Below, piece after piece: positions 26,292 through 34,581 of a stretch of 64,000 nucleotides of DNA. Both the position numbers and the translations under genes were made by a program. Under the pieces are notes generated by a model. It was not told the origin of the DNA, made no database searches, and saw nothing but the letters and a program-made list of their open reading frames with translations. This DNA comes from Flavobacteriales bacterium 33_180_T64 (GTDB lineage Bacteria; Bacteroidota; Bacteroidia; Flavobacteriales; Flavobacteriaceae), in NCBI GenBank assembly GCA_002162685.1, contig MAAQ01000017.1, forward strand, positions 1 through 64,000, written 5' to 3'. Numbering within the stretch: the stretch's first letter is position 1; each line of letters starts with the position of its first letter.

Positions 26292-26756
26292 TTATAACTT
26301 ACTTTCAAATTTAGATAAAAGATAGTTAGTTTGTTGGTTCAATTTTTTCTTAAAAAAACCTGTTCCACCTAATAGTAACCCTTTAAATCCTATCGCTTGC
26401 TTTGACCATGCATGTAAGTTGAAAGTATCTGTATGCTTAATGATTTTACCATCTTTAAATTCAAAATGAGCTTGAATTTTATTATGAACTTTTCTTCCTG
26501 TTTTACTAAACGTATAGAATGCTTCCCATTTTGCTGAGCCAACAAATTCATTTGTGTTAACTTCTGAGTAAGTGGTCTTAAAATCTTTTCCTTTTTGGGA
26601 TTCGCATAGCATACGCCACATATTTCCAGCATGTTTTCCTGTTAAGACTCCAAATGCAGGATCTTCAAAAATAATATCTTCATGATAACAGGACGCCATA
26701 GTCTCTGCATCTAATTGATTAAAAGCTATGTAGAATTTCTCTATAAGTACATTCAT
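26292..26756 (-). CDS. SnoaL/NTF2-like protein
   Basis: A 154-residue cytoplasmic protein with the cone-shaped alpha+beta NTF2-like fold: N-terminal helix MNVLIEKFYIAFNQLDAETMASCYHEDIIFEDPAFGVLTG, then a curved sheet (WEAFYTFSKTGRKVHNKIQAHFEFKDGKIIKHTDTFN). The pattern xxYHEDIIFEDPAFG is typical of the SnoaL-like subgroup. Such proteins may be small isomerases or ligand-binding proteins; substrate unknown. It stands alone between two terminators. Confidence 0.88.
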   Translation of the reverse strand: MNVLIEKFYIAFNQLDAETMASCYHEDIIFEDPAFGVLTGKHAGNMWRMLCESQKGKDFKTTYSEVNTNEFVGSAKWEAFYTFSKTGRKVHNKIQAHFEFKDGKIIKHTDTFNLHAWSKQAIGFKGLLLGGTGFFKKKLNQQTNYLLSKFESKL

Positions 26757-26855
26757 GTCTTAAAGTTAGTGTTAATACCTAATAAATCCAAAATAGGAGT
26801 TATCATGCAATTATAATTATAGTGATAAAATTAATAAAGGGTATTGTGTAAAATA

Positions 26856-26885
26856 GAAAAGACCATTATTAATAATGGCCTTTTT
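26856..26885 (-). terminator. Terminator downstream of the DUF349 gene
   Basis: On the minus strand, GGCCATTATT / AATAATGGTC form a stem with one G-U pair, followed by a T-rich tract. It lies about 20 bp after the DUF349 stop. Confidence 0.75.
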
Positions 26886-26906
26886 GTATATACAATTTGA
26901 AAAAAA

Positions 26907-28925
26907 TTAATAGATACTTCTAATCTTCTTCAATTTTTCTTCCCATATGGTTAAACCATTTTTCTGTTTTTCAATATTATTGATGACATCTCTTACTAAA
27001 GGATTGCTTTCATCTACATTAGAGAAAAACTGCATATTATTTTCTAACTGATTTATTTCACCTCTAATTTCTGTGATTCTCTTTCTAATGAAATTTTGTT
27101 CATTATCTAATAAACGTGTATCATTAGAGTTAGAAAGACTATCAAGCTTGTTTTCAAATTTAATCATCTCCAACTTGGTTTTATCCATGTCAAGTTTACC
27201 AAATAAACCATCGAGCGCTTTATTAAATTTACCATCAATATAACGCTTATTAGAAGGGACATGACCAATAGTTTTCCAAGCCGCAATTTTTTCTTTAATT
27301 GTAATAATATCGTTCTCTGGTTTTCCAGATAATTCTAAGGTCTTAACTTCATCTAATAAAACTGTTTTTTGCTCATAGGCAACCATTAGTTCCTTATCTG
27401 CCTCATTGCGCTCAGCATGGACTTTTTCAAAATAAGCATTACAAGCGCCTTTGAACTCTTTCCAGATTTTGTCACTATCTCTTCTTGGGACATGACCTAT
27501 TTTTTTCCAGTCACTCTGAATTTTTTTCATCAAAGGTGTTGTAGAGCCAAAATTATCATTGTCTTTATTGTCTAAAGCAATTTGAATAAGCGCTTTCTTT
27601 TTCTCAAGATTATCATATTGGTCCTTTTTGAGATTCTTATAGAAGGCGTTTTTATTTCTATTGAAATTTCTAACAGCGCCTTTAAACTTAGACCAAGTGG
27701 CTTCGTTTACTTTTTGTGGAACTTTACCAGCATTAAAAAACTCTTCTCTTAACGCTTCTATAGATTTTATTTTTTTCTGCCAAGCTTGATGCACATTAGA
27801 TGTATTTGCAGCAATGACCTCAATTTTAGAAATAATGTCTTCTTTACGTTCTAAATTTGATTCTCGAGCTTTATCTAAATCAGCATAATAAGCTTGACGT
27901 TTGTCATGAATTGTTTTGGTTGCATTGCTAAAACGTCCCCAAATACCTTCTCTATGTTCTTTGGCTACAGGACCTAAATCTTCTTTCCAAAGTTTATGTA
28001 AAACCTGTAGTTCTCTAAATGAACGGTTAATATTGTCGTCTTTAGCTAATTCTTCAGCACGCTCTATGATTTTTGTTTTCTGGTCAAGGTTATGCTTAAA
28101 ATCCATATCACGTAAATCGCGATTTAGATGTAAGAAATCATAGAATATCTCTACATGATGATGGTAAGAATTCCATGCATTATTATAGCGATCTCTTGGG
28201 ATTGGTCCAGCATTTCGCCATTGTTCTTGTAAATCTTTAAAGTGTTTGTAAGTTGTATTGATGTTTTCTTCAACATTAATAAGTCCTTTAATTTCTTCAA
28301 TAATCTTTAAACGGTTATCAAGATTAGATTTTAAATTATTTTCACGTTCTTTATAATAGGTACTTAAAGTATTTCTATAAGTTTTGTAAGCGTTGTTAAA
28401 TTGTTTTTTAGCATTTGAGGTATAGTAAAAATCAATCTCATTGCCACCTTCACTTAAAAACTCTTCTTTTTTCTCATCTAATAATGCCTCAAATTTTGAG
28501 TTAAACTCAGATTTAATTTCATCTACTTGAGATCTAATATTTTGAATTTTATAATTTTCTATAAGCTGCTCTAATTCTAGAGTAAGTTGCTCCATAGACA
28601 TTGCATGGTAATCTTTAGATTCTAACTCATGACGCTCAGCATTAGTCTCATCTTCAGCATCTTCAGCGTTAGATTCTTCGATTTCCTCAACATGAGTATC
28701 TGTGTTTTCGGGATCTTTAACTAAAGGAATAGTAGTATTCTCTTTAATTTCTTCGGAAACAAGTTCAGTAGTCTCTACGATGTCATTTGTAGTTTCGTTT
28801 GCAACTTTTATTTCTTCTGAAATTGGCTCAGTAGAAGTATTTTCACCTTCTTCTAATTGAGGTGTTTCAGTAGCATTTAATTCAATCTTTCCGTCTGCAT
28901 CTTGCAGGTTATCATTCTCAGACAT
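26907..28925 (-). CDS. DUF349 repeat protein
   Basis: A 672-residue, highly charged, coiled-coil-rich cytoplasmic protein. The first 105 residues are acidic and low in complexity. From about residue 130 to 610 there are several DUF349 units of roughly 75 residues, each with a W-x-x-x-GPIPRDRYNNAW-like or GHVPRRDSDKIW-like turn between two helices (for example GPIPRDRYNNAW, GKVPQKVNEATW, GHVPRRDSDKIW, GHVPSNKRYIDG). The C-terminus is another coiled coil. DUF349 proteins are conserved in Bacteroidota and Actinobacteria, with no settled role. It is preceded by a promoter-like -33/-7 pair and followed by a terminator, so it is probably monocistronic. Confidence 0.92.
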   Translation of the reverse strand: MSENDNLQDADGKIELNATETPQLEEGENTSTEPISEEIKVANETTNDIVETTELVSEEIKENTTIPLVKDPENTDTHVEEIEESNAEDAEDETNAERHELESKDYHAMSMEQLTLELEQLIENYKIQNIRSQVDEIKSEFNSKFEALLDEKKEEFLSEGGNEIDFYYTSNAKKQFNNAYKTYRNTLSTYYKERENNLKSNLDNRLKIIEEIKGLINVEENINTTYKHFKDLQEQWRNAGPIPRDRYNNAWNSYHHHVEIFYDFLHLNRDLRDMDFKHNLDQKTKIIERAEELAKDDNINRSFRELQVLHKLWKEDLGPVAKEHREGIWGRFSNATKTIHDKRQAYYADLDKARESNLERKEDIISKIEVIAANTSNVHQAWQKKIKSIEALREEFFNAGKVPQKVNEATWSKFKGAVRNFNRNKNAFYKNLKKDQYDNLEKKKALIQIALDNKDNDNFGSTTPLMKKIQSDWKKIGHVPRRDSDKIWKEFKGACNAYFEKVHAERNEADKELMVAYEQKTVLLDEVKTLELSGKPENDIITIKEKIAAWKTIGHVPSNKRYIDGKFNKALDGLFGKLDMDKTKLEMIKFENKLDSLSNSNDTRLLDNEQNFIRKRITEIRGEINQLENNMQFFSNVDESNPLVRDVINNIEKQKNGLTIWEEKLKKIRSIY

Positions 28926-28950
28926 TTTTCAATGTATTTATGTTAGAAGG

Positions 28951-28981
28951 CTAATATACTAACAAGCGGCTGATTTACAAA
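28951..28981 (-). promoter_or_regulatory. Bacteroidota-type promoter of the DUF349 gene
   Basis: On the minus strand TTTG (28981-28978) and TATATTAG (28958-28951) are separated by 19 bp, the expected spacing for -33 and -7 elements. The -7 has one mismatch to TAnnTTTG. It lies 25 bp upstream of the ATG at 28925. Confidence 0.5.
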
Positions 28982-29004
28982 AAAGAACACCTACTTTAGG
29001 TCAT

Positions 29005-29745
29005 TTAAAAGGTTGAATTCCAAATTCTCCATGCTTTTTCGGCTTGAAATACTAACATATCATGACCATTAATAGTTTTTGCACCTTGTAGCTTGCCTAA
29101 TTTCAAAAACTTGGTTTCTTCTGGATTATAAATTAAATCGTAGAGAAGGTGTTGATTTGTAATAGCATCATATGGAATATTAGGACAAGCATTAGTATTT
29201 GGGTGTGTGCCAATTGGTGTACAGTTGATAATAACTTGATACATTTTTATATCCTCAAGAGTTAATGAATCATAAGTAAATTTTACATTTTCTTTTAATG
29301 ATCTTGAAACGTAATCAAATTTAATCTTTAGTTTTTTAAGTGTATAAGCTATAGCTTTTGAAGCTCCTCCTGTGCCAAGAATTAATGCTCTTTTATGATG
29401 TTTTTCTAATAAAGGTTTAATTGATTTTTTAAATCCATAACAATCTGTATTATAGCCTTTTAGGCAGCCATTTGCATTTATGGTTATGGTATTAACTGCA
29501 CCAATTTTTTTTGCTTTTTTGTCTAAAGTATTTAAATATGGAATAACTTGTTCTTTATAGGGAATTGTGACGTTGAGACCAGTTATAGCTGGTTTCCTTT
29601 TGAGTAGCTGTATGAATTCTGAAATATTGTTTAAATCAAAATTCTCATATGTATAGGGTAGTCGCTCAGCTTCAAACTTCTTAGAAAAGTAATTTCTTGA
29701 GAATGAATATTCAATATCTTTTCCTAATAAACCTAATCTAGACAT
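29005..29745 (-). CDS. aroE: Shikimate dehydrogenase
   Basis: A 246-residue NADPH-dependent enzyme reducing 3-dehydroshikimate to shikimate in the chorismate pathway. The substrate site shows GKDIEYSFSRNYF, GLNVTIPYKEQV (catalytic Lys) and NTDCYGF (catalytic Asp); the nucleotide loop is LILGTGGASKAIA (about residues 121-133) and the C-terminal NGHDMLVFQAEKAW is typical. The family N-terminus is MSRLGLLGK, so I start at 29745; the longer in-frame start adds an unconserved octapeptide. It overlaps the DUF368 gene upstream by 8 bp. Confidence 0.95.
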   Translation of the reverse strand: MSRLGLLGKDIEYSFSRNYFSKKFEAERLPYTYENFDLNNISEFIQLLKRKPAITGLNVTIPYKEQVIPYLNTLDKKAKKIGAVNTITINANGCLKGYNTDCYGFKKSIKPLLEKHHKRALILGTGGASKAIAYTLKKLKIKFDYVSRSLKENVKFTYDSLTLEDIKMYQVIINCTPIGTHPNTNACPNIPYDAITNQHLLYDLIYNPEETKFLKLGKLQGAKTINGHDMLVFQAEKAWRIWNSTF

Positions 29746-30757
29746 GAGTTTTATTTGTTCGTTGACCATACCATTCTAAAGCGAGTACAATTAGTATTCC
29801 TATAAAAGTATATACGATTGCGATATACGTTTCTGAGTTTAATTCTGGTAAAAAGCGTTCATAATTTGCAATTATTTTTTCACCTCTAGAATCTATTAAA
29901 AAATGACCATCATCATGTAATTTGTAAATCGTGTTTTTCCAAGGCCAAACAACACCTAATGAACCAATAATAAAACCTATTATAGAGGCTGTAGTAATAC
30001 TTTTGTAATGCTTAAGCACATAGCTGAGTACATGCGAAAAGGTAACTAAACCAACAACAGAGCCTAAGGTAAACATTCCCAAAACTGTTAATAGTCTTAG
30101 GCGAATAGTATTTTTTACAAAACTAAAATCACCAGTAAGCAGTTCTGAAAACGTGTCATATAAGGCATTTACTGAATCGACTAAAAGTAAAACATAATTC
30201 CCTAAAATAATGAGAATAAAAGAACCTGAAAATCCTGGGAGAGTCATTCCTGAAACACTAATTATTCCACAGAAAAACACAAAAACAAGATTGTCATTTT
30301 CTTTTGCAGGATCTAAAAAACTAATACCAATACCTAATGTGATTCCCATTGCTAGTGAGAGAATGCTTTTATAATTCCAATCTTTAAAATTTTTATTTAT
30401 GTAGTAAATAGAACCGATTATCATTCCGAAGAATAAACTCCAGACATACAGTTCATGATTTTTAAGAAAATAGTCTAAAATTTTTGAAACACTAAAGTAA
30501 CTTATAATCATACCGAAGAATAAGAGTACTAAAAACTTACCATTTATGTACTGATAAAAGCTTCTGAAGCGCCTGTTAAATAGTAATTTAAACGCGGTCT
30601 TATTAATACGTTGTAAAGAATAAATAAATTCTTCATAAAAACCAGCAACAAAAGCAACGACACCTCCAGAAACACCAGGAACTTTATTGGCCGCACCCAT
30701 GCCAAGTCCTTTAATAATAAGAAAAAGACGATCTTTAAGAGTTCTGGTGCTTTGCAT
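29738..30757 (-). CDS. DUF368 (PopT-type) membrane protein, copy 2
   Basis: A 339-residue polytopic inner-membrane protein with about eight hydrophobic segments. Both halves show the duplicated family signature: GMGAANKVPGVSGGVVAFVAGFYEEFI (about residues 17-43) and GMTLPGFSGSFILIILGNY (about 170-188). DUF368 proteins have been shown to recycle undecaprenyl phosphate across the membrane (PopT). In this copy the first signature has N-K-V-P rather than the A-D-V-P of its neighbour. The ATG overlaps the stop of copy 1 (TAATG) and its end overlaps aroE by 8 bp. Confidence 0.9.
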   Translation of the reverse strand: MQSTRTLKDRLFLIIKGLGMGAANKVPGVSGGVVAFVAGFYEEFIYSLQRINKTAFKLLFNRRFRSFYQYINGKFLVLLFFGMIISYFSVSKILDYFLKNHELYVWSLFFGMIIGSIYYINKNFKDWNYKSILSLAMGITLGIGISFLDPAKENDNLVFVFFCGIISVSGMTLPGFSGSFILIILGNYVLLLVDSVNALYDTFSELLTGDFSFVKNTIRLRLLTVLGMFTLGSVVGLVTFSHVLSYVLKHYKSITTASIIGFIIGSLGVVWPWKNTIYKLHDDGHFLIDSRGEKIIANYERFLPELNSETYIAIVYTFIGILIVLALEWYGQRTNKTHV

Positions 30758-31725
30758 TACACTTTAGATCTTTTATTCCCTAAACTTTCCAGAATTAGGA
30801 TCATGGCAAAGCCAATAACGACTAGTAATACAGCATATATAATTTGGTTGTCACCACTGTAGGACGTTGGTAGAATGCTTTCGTCTAAAACTGTAACTTC
30901 AATACCTTCAGAATTAATACGTGTTTTTAATATTTTTTTCCATGGCCATATCTTATTTAAAGAACCTATCATAAAGCCTGTGAGAATAGCTAGAGTTAGG
31001 TTTTTCTTGTGCTTGAACATCCAATTTAATAGCTTGGAGAATACTTTAAGACCAACTATCGCACCAATTGCTAGCAGGAAGAACTTTAGCAAAGCATCTT
31101 TTAATAGGTCAAAGTTACCAGTTGATATCCCTTCTATAAGATTATTAACGGTGTTAATAGCGGTTTCATAAACGCCAAGTATTAATAGTATAAAAGCACC
31201 AGAAACGCCGGGTAAAATCATAGCTATTATGGCTATAAAACCACAAAAGAGTAAGTACATTGAGCTATCAGGAGATGCAAAGGGTTCAGCAAGTGTAATA
31301 AAATAGGATAGTATAGAGGTTATTATAATGGCAATGATAACTTTTGGAGACCATATTTTGATTTGCTTGCCTATATATAAAATACTTGCCAGGACAAGTC
31401 CAAAAAAGAAAGACCAGAGCAAAATTGGCTCGTTGTGTAACAACCATTTAATTAATTTGGCTAAAGATAAAATACTGATGCCAATTCCGGAAAATAATAC
31501 TAGGAGGAAAGTGCCGTTTATCGAATTCCAAGCGGATTTAAAACCGTTTTGTTTCCATGTTTTAAATACACTAAGGTTTATACGGTCTATGCTTTCAATA
31601 AGTTCTTCATAAATTCCTGAAATAAAAGCAATTGTTCCTCCAGAAACACCTGGCACAACATCTGCGGCTCCCATAGCAATTCCTTTAAGTGTAATGAAAA
31701 AGTAATCTTTAAATTGTCGTTGCAT
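30757..31725 (-). CDS. DUF368 (PopT-type) membrane protein, copy 1
   Basis: A 322-residue inner-membrane protein of the polyprenyl-phosphate translocase family. The signatures GMAADVVPGVSGGTIAFISG-like (GAADVVPGVSGG, about residues 17-28) and MILPGVSGAFILLILGVY (about 162-179) mark the two inverted halves. It should return undecaprenyl phosphate from the periplasmic to the cytoplasmic leaflet for reuse in peptidoglycan and O-antigen synthesis. It is paralogous to the gene directly downstream, with which it is translationally coupled. Confidence 0.9.
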   Translation of the reverse strand: MQRQFKDYFFITLKGIAMGAADVVPGVSGGTIAFISGIYEELIESIDRINLSVFKTWKQNGFKSAWNSINGTFLLVLFSGIGISILSLAKLIKWLLHNEPILLWSFFFGLVLASILYIGKQIKIWSPKVIIAIIITSILSYFITLAEPFASPDSSMYLLFCGFIAIIAMILPGVSGAFILLILGVYETAINTVNNLIEGISTGNFDLLKDALLKFFLLAIGAIVGLKVFSKLLNWMFKHKKNLTLAILTGFMIGSLNKIWPWKKILKTRINSEGIEVTVLDESILPTSYSGDNQIIYAVLLVVIGFAMILILESLGNKRSKV

Positions 31726-31826
31726 GTAATTGTAGATAATGTAGCTAGTGTAAAGGTATGAAATAGCTATGAGTATTTTAAGACAAAAAAGAAAATGATT
31801 TAATAAGGTGCAATCGTGTTTATATA

Positions 31827-33230
31827 TTACTTTTTAGCTTCAGAAATAATTTGCTTCACTGAAGGTTTGTGCAATACATTTGGAAATAATTCTTCAATAA
31901 TAAATTCATATTCGCTATTTAGTAATATTGCATTTTTAAGATGATAATGACCTTTACTGTTTTCGTGAAGCATAAAATGAAGACCAGCTAGACGGAATTC
32001 AATTTCAGCTGTTTCAGGATGGAATTCAGCAGCTTGAATTAGATTTAAAACAGAAGCTTCATATTCGCCGAGAGCAATAAGTATGTCTGTACGAGATAAC
32101 CACGTTTGTAATTCGTAATTCCCTAAATCTAAAGTTTTTTTATAGCCACGTTCAGCCTCTTCAAGAAAGTTAAGACGATGATTGATTTGCGCATAAAGTT
32201 TCCAATATACTACATTTTCGCTATCAATATTAATTGCTTTATTAATATAGAATAGTGCTTTTTGATAATTCTGTTTTTTGTTATAAAACTTTGTAATCGC
32301 AATCCAGCCTTTATCTAATAAAGGGTCTTCATGTACCGTTTTATAGTAATATTGAACTGCTAATTCGTCATGACCTAGTTTATCGTAGCAAGAAGCAATT
32401 CGCAATAAGGCAAATGATGTTGGTTCATCAAGAGCTAAAGTGATTTTATAGTTTTCAATAGCTTCACCATATAGTTTTTTCTTTTCTAAAACCTTTCCTT
32501 TCTCTAAGTACGCGCCTACAAAACTATCATCTGAAATAATTGCAAAATCAAAAGCAGCTAGTGCTTTATCATAGTCTTTTATAGTGAAATATTGTCGACC
32601 TAGTTGATGCCAAGCGACTTCACAATATGGGTTTTTATCTAAATACGCATTAAGAAACGTGATGGCATCTTCATTTTCATCTAAGAAATCATAGCAGTAA
32701 ATAATGTTATATAGGGCAGAATAATCTTCTAAATCTATGAGTAAACACTTTTTAAAGTAAGTTCTAGCATTGTTAAATTGATCTAAAAACAAGTATTCCA
32801 TCCCAACTAAAGCATATAAATCTGCGATACCTTCATCTTTTTCAGCTAAATCAAGTGCAATTAAAAGGGTATTTACAGCTTTCTCATGTTTGTCTTGTTT
32901 AGATAGAACATTTGCTTTTTGAATGAATATTTCTTCATTAGTTGGCTCTAGGATATGAAGTTCATCTAACAACTTATCTGCGTCTTCAAACTTGTTTTCT
33001 AAAACAAAAAGTTCAGTTTGAAATAATTTCAAATTAATTGAAGTAGGATGTTGCCCAAGACCTAATTTGATAGCTTTTTTTGCTAATGCAATTTTACCAA
33101 TTTCAAGATAATGATGAATAATATTTTCGAATTCAACAGAATCAAAGAACAGAACATTGTTTGTTTTGAGCATCGATTCAAATCGTGTAAGCGAAATTTT
33201 GTTGTTGTCTTCAGGTAGACTGAACTCCAT
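31827..33230 (-). CDS. TPR-repeat protein
   Basis: A 467-residue cytoplasmic protein made almost entirely of tetratricopeptide repeats; from about residue 60 to 440 I count eleven or so 34-residue helical pairs, for example ADLYALVGMEYLFLDQFNNARTYF, CEVAWHQLGRQYFTIKDYDKALAAF and GWIAITKFYNKKQNYQKALFYI. No signal peptide, no enzyme domain. The start is the ATG at 33230; a TTG two codons upstream is less likely. TPR arrays bind protein partners; the partner is unknown. It stands as a single gene, 102 bp downstream-adjacent to the DUF368 pair (same strand). Confidence 0.9.
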   Translation of the reverse strand: MEFSLPEDNNKISLTRFESMLKTNNVLFFDSVEFENIIHHYLEIGKIALAKKAIKLGLGQHPTSINLKLFQTELFVLENKFEDADKLLDELHILEPTNEEIFIQKANVLSKQDKHEKAVNTLLIALDLAEKDEGIADLYALVGMEYLFLDQFNNARTYFKKCLLIDLEDYSALYNIIYCYDFLDENEDAITFLNAYLDKNPYCEVAWHQLGRQYFTIKDYDKALAAFDFAIISDDSFVGAYLEKGKVLEKKKLYGEAIENYKITLALDEPTSFALLRIASCYDKLGHDELAVQYYYKTVHEDPLLDKGWIAITKFYNKKQNYQKALFYINKAINIDSENVVYWKLYAQINHRLNFLEEAERGYKKTLDLGNYELQTWLSRTDILIALGEYEASVLNLIQAAEFHPETAEIEFRLAGLHFMLHENSKGHYHLKNAILLNSEYEFIIEELFPNVLHKPSVKQIISEAKK

Positions 33231-33399
33231 AAGCAAGTTGCATTGTTTGTTTAATTAAAAGTACTCTTATCGACTAAAAATTTTAATTTTTATGTTTAAT
33301 GTTTTCAACAAAATAATTAACATCTAGAGTTTTTGTTAAGATGATCTGCCTTTGATATTTGTAAATCAAAATATTAGCACACTGGGTATAGAGCATAAA

Positions 33400-34581
33400 T
33401 TATGCCAAAAACGAATCTAAAACTTGAGTTATTATCTTACATCCTGCAATAATTTCGTCATTGGAGATGGTTAAAGGCGGCGTAATTCGGATTGCTTTTG
33501 GTTCAAAAAGAAGCCAAAAGAGAATTAATCCTTCATCTTGACAACGCAAAATAACTTTATTTGTAAGGTCTGGAGAATTTGTTATTGCTGCTAACATTAA
33601 ACCTCTTCCTCTAATCTCGCAAATTAAAGGATGTTGTAAATGTTTACGAATAAGTTGTTCTTTTTCTAGTGTTTCTGTTATAAGATTACTGTCTGTAATT
33701 TCTTTTATAGTCGCTAAAGCTGCTGCTGCAATTACTGGGTGACCACCAAATGTTGTGATGTGTCCCAATTTTGGATTTTCCTGAAGAAGATCCATATATT
33801 TTGCAGAAGACGTAAAAGCACCAATTGGCATTCCTCCACCTAAACCTTTGCCAGTAACCAAAATATCTGGAGAACAATTAAAATGTTCAAAGCCAAATAA
33901 CTTACCAGTACGTCCGCAACCAGATTGAATTTCATCTAAAATTAAAAGCGCTCCAACAGCATTGCAACGTGCTTTTACTTTTGCAAGATAATTATTGCTT
34001 GGTTCGATAAATCCAGCAGCACCTTGAATGGTTTCCAAGATTACTGCTGCTGTTTTTGTTGTAATTTGAGATAAGTTTTCTGAAGCATTAAAATTGATGA
34101 ATCTCACATCTGGAACTAAAGGTCTAAATGCACGTTTGCGTTCCTCAAAGCCCATAACACTTAATGACCCCATAGTGTTGCCATGATAGGCATGATTAGC
34201 TGCTATAATTTCACTTCGGCCTGTAGCACGTCTAGCTAATTTAAGAGCACCTTCTATGGCTTCGGTGCCAGAGTTAGTTAAATATGTTTTTTGTAAATGT
34301 TCTGGTAGGTGAGCTGCTAATAATTTAGATAATTCTACAGCAGGTTCTTGAATATATTCACCATAAACCATGACATGTAGATATTGATCTACTTGGTTTT
34401 TAATTGCATTTACAACTTTTGGGTGTTTATGACCTAAGCTACATGCAGAAATACCTGCTACAAAGTCTAAATATGCTTTTTGATTGGTGTCATATATATA
34501 GGCTCCTTTAGCATGAGAAATAGTCATTGCTAAAGGATGTGGAGTCGTTTGTGCTTGATATTTGAAGAAATCATCTTTCAT
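33400..34581 (-). CDS. Class III (aspartate-family) PLP aminotransferase
   Basis: A 393-residue fold-type I aminotransferase of the acetylornithine/4-aminobutyrate group. Visible features are TTPHPLAMTISHAKGAYIYD, LTNSGTEAIEGALKLARRATG (PLP phosphate site), LILDEIQSGCGRTG (Asp binding pyridine N) and VTGKGLGGGMPIGAF with the Schiff-base Lys. It starts at the ATG at 34581, which overlaps the OstA-like stop (TGATG); a TTG just upstream is not needed. Donor and acceptor are not determined by motif; in Bacteroidota annotations it is usually called aspartate aminotransferase family. It is the last gene of a likely operon from rsh. Confidence 0.92.
   Translation of the reverse strand: MKDDFFKYQAQTTPHPLAMTISHAKGAYIYDTNQKAYLDFVAGISACSLGHKHPKVVNAIKNQVDQYLHVMVYGEYIQEPAVELSKLLAAHLPEHLQKTYLTNSGTEAIEGALKLARRATGRSEIIAANHAYHGNTMGSLSVMGFEERKRAFRPLVPDVRFINFNASENLSQITTKTAAVILETIQGAAGFIEPSNNYLAKVKARCNAVGALLILDEIQSGCGRTGKLFGFEHFNCSPDILVTGKGLGGGMPIGAFTSSAKYMDLLQENPKLGHITTFGGHPVIAAAALATIKEITDSNLITETLEKEQLIRKHLQHPLICEIRGRGLMLAAITNSPDLTNKVILRCQDEGLILFWLLFEPKAIRITPPLTISNDEIIAGCKIITQVLDSFLA

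Noticed and set aside
33400-34581. Candidate KdnA partner for the KdnB-like dehydrogenase
   Set aside because: KdnA belongs to the DegT/DnrJ/EryC1 aminotransferase group; this gene has class III (acetylornithine-type) motifs and sits in another operon.
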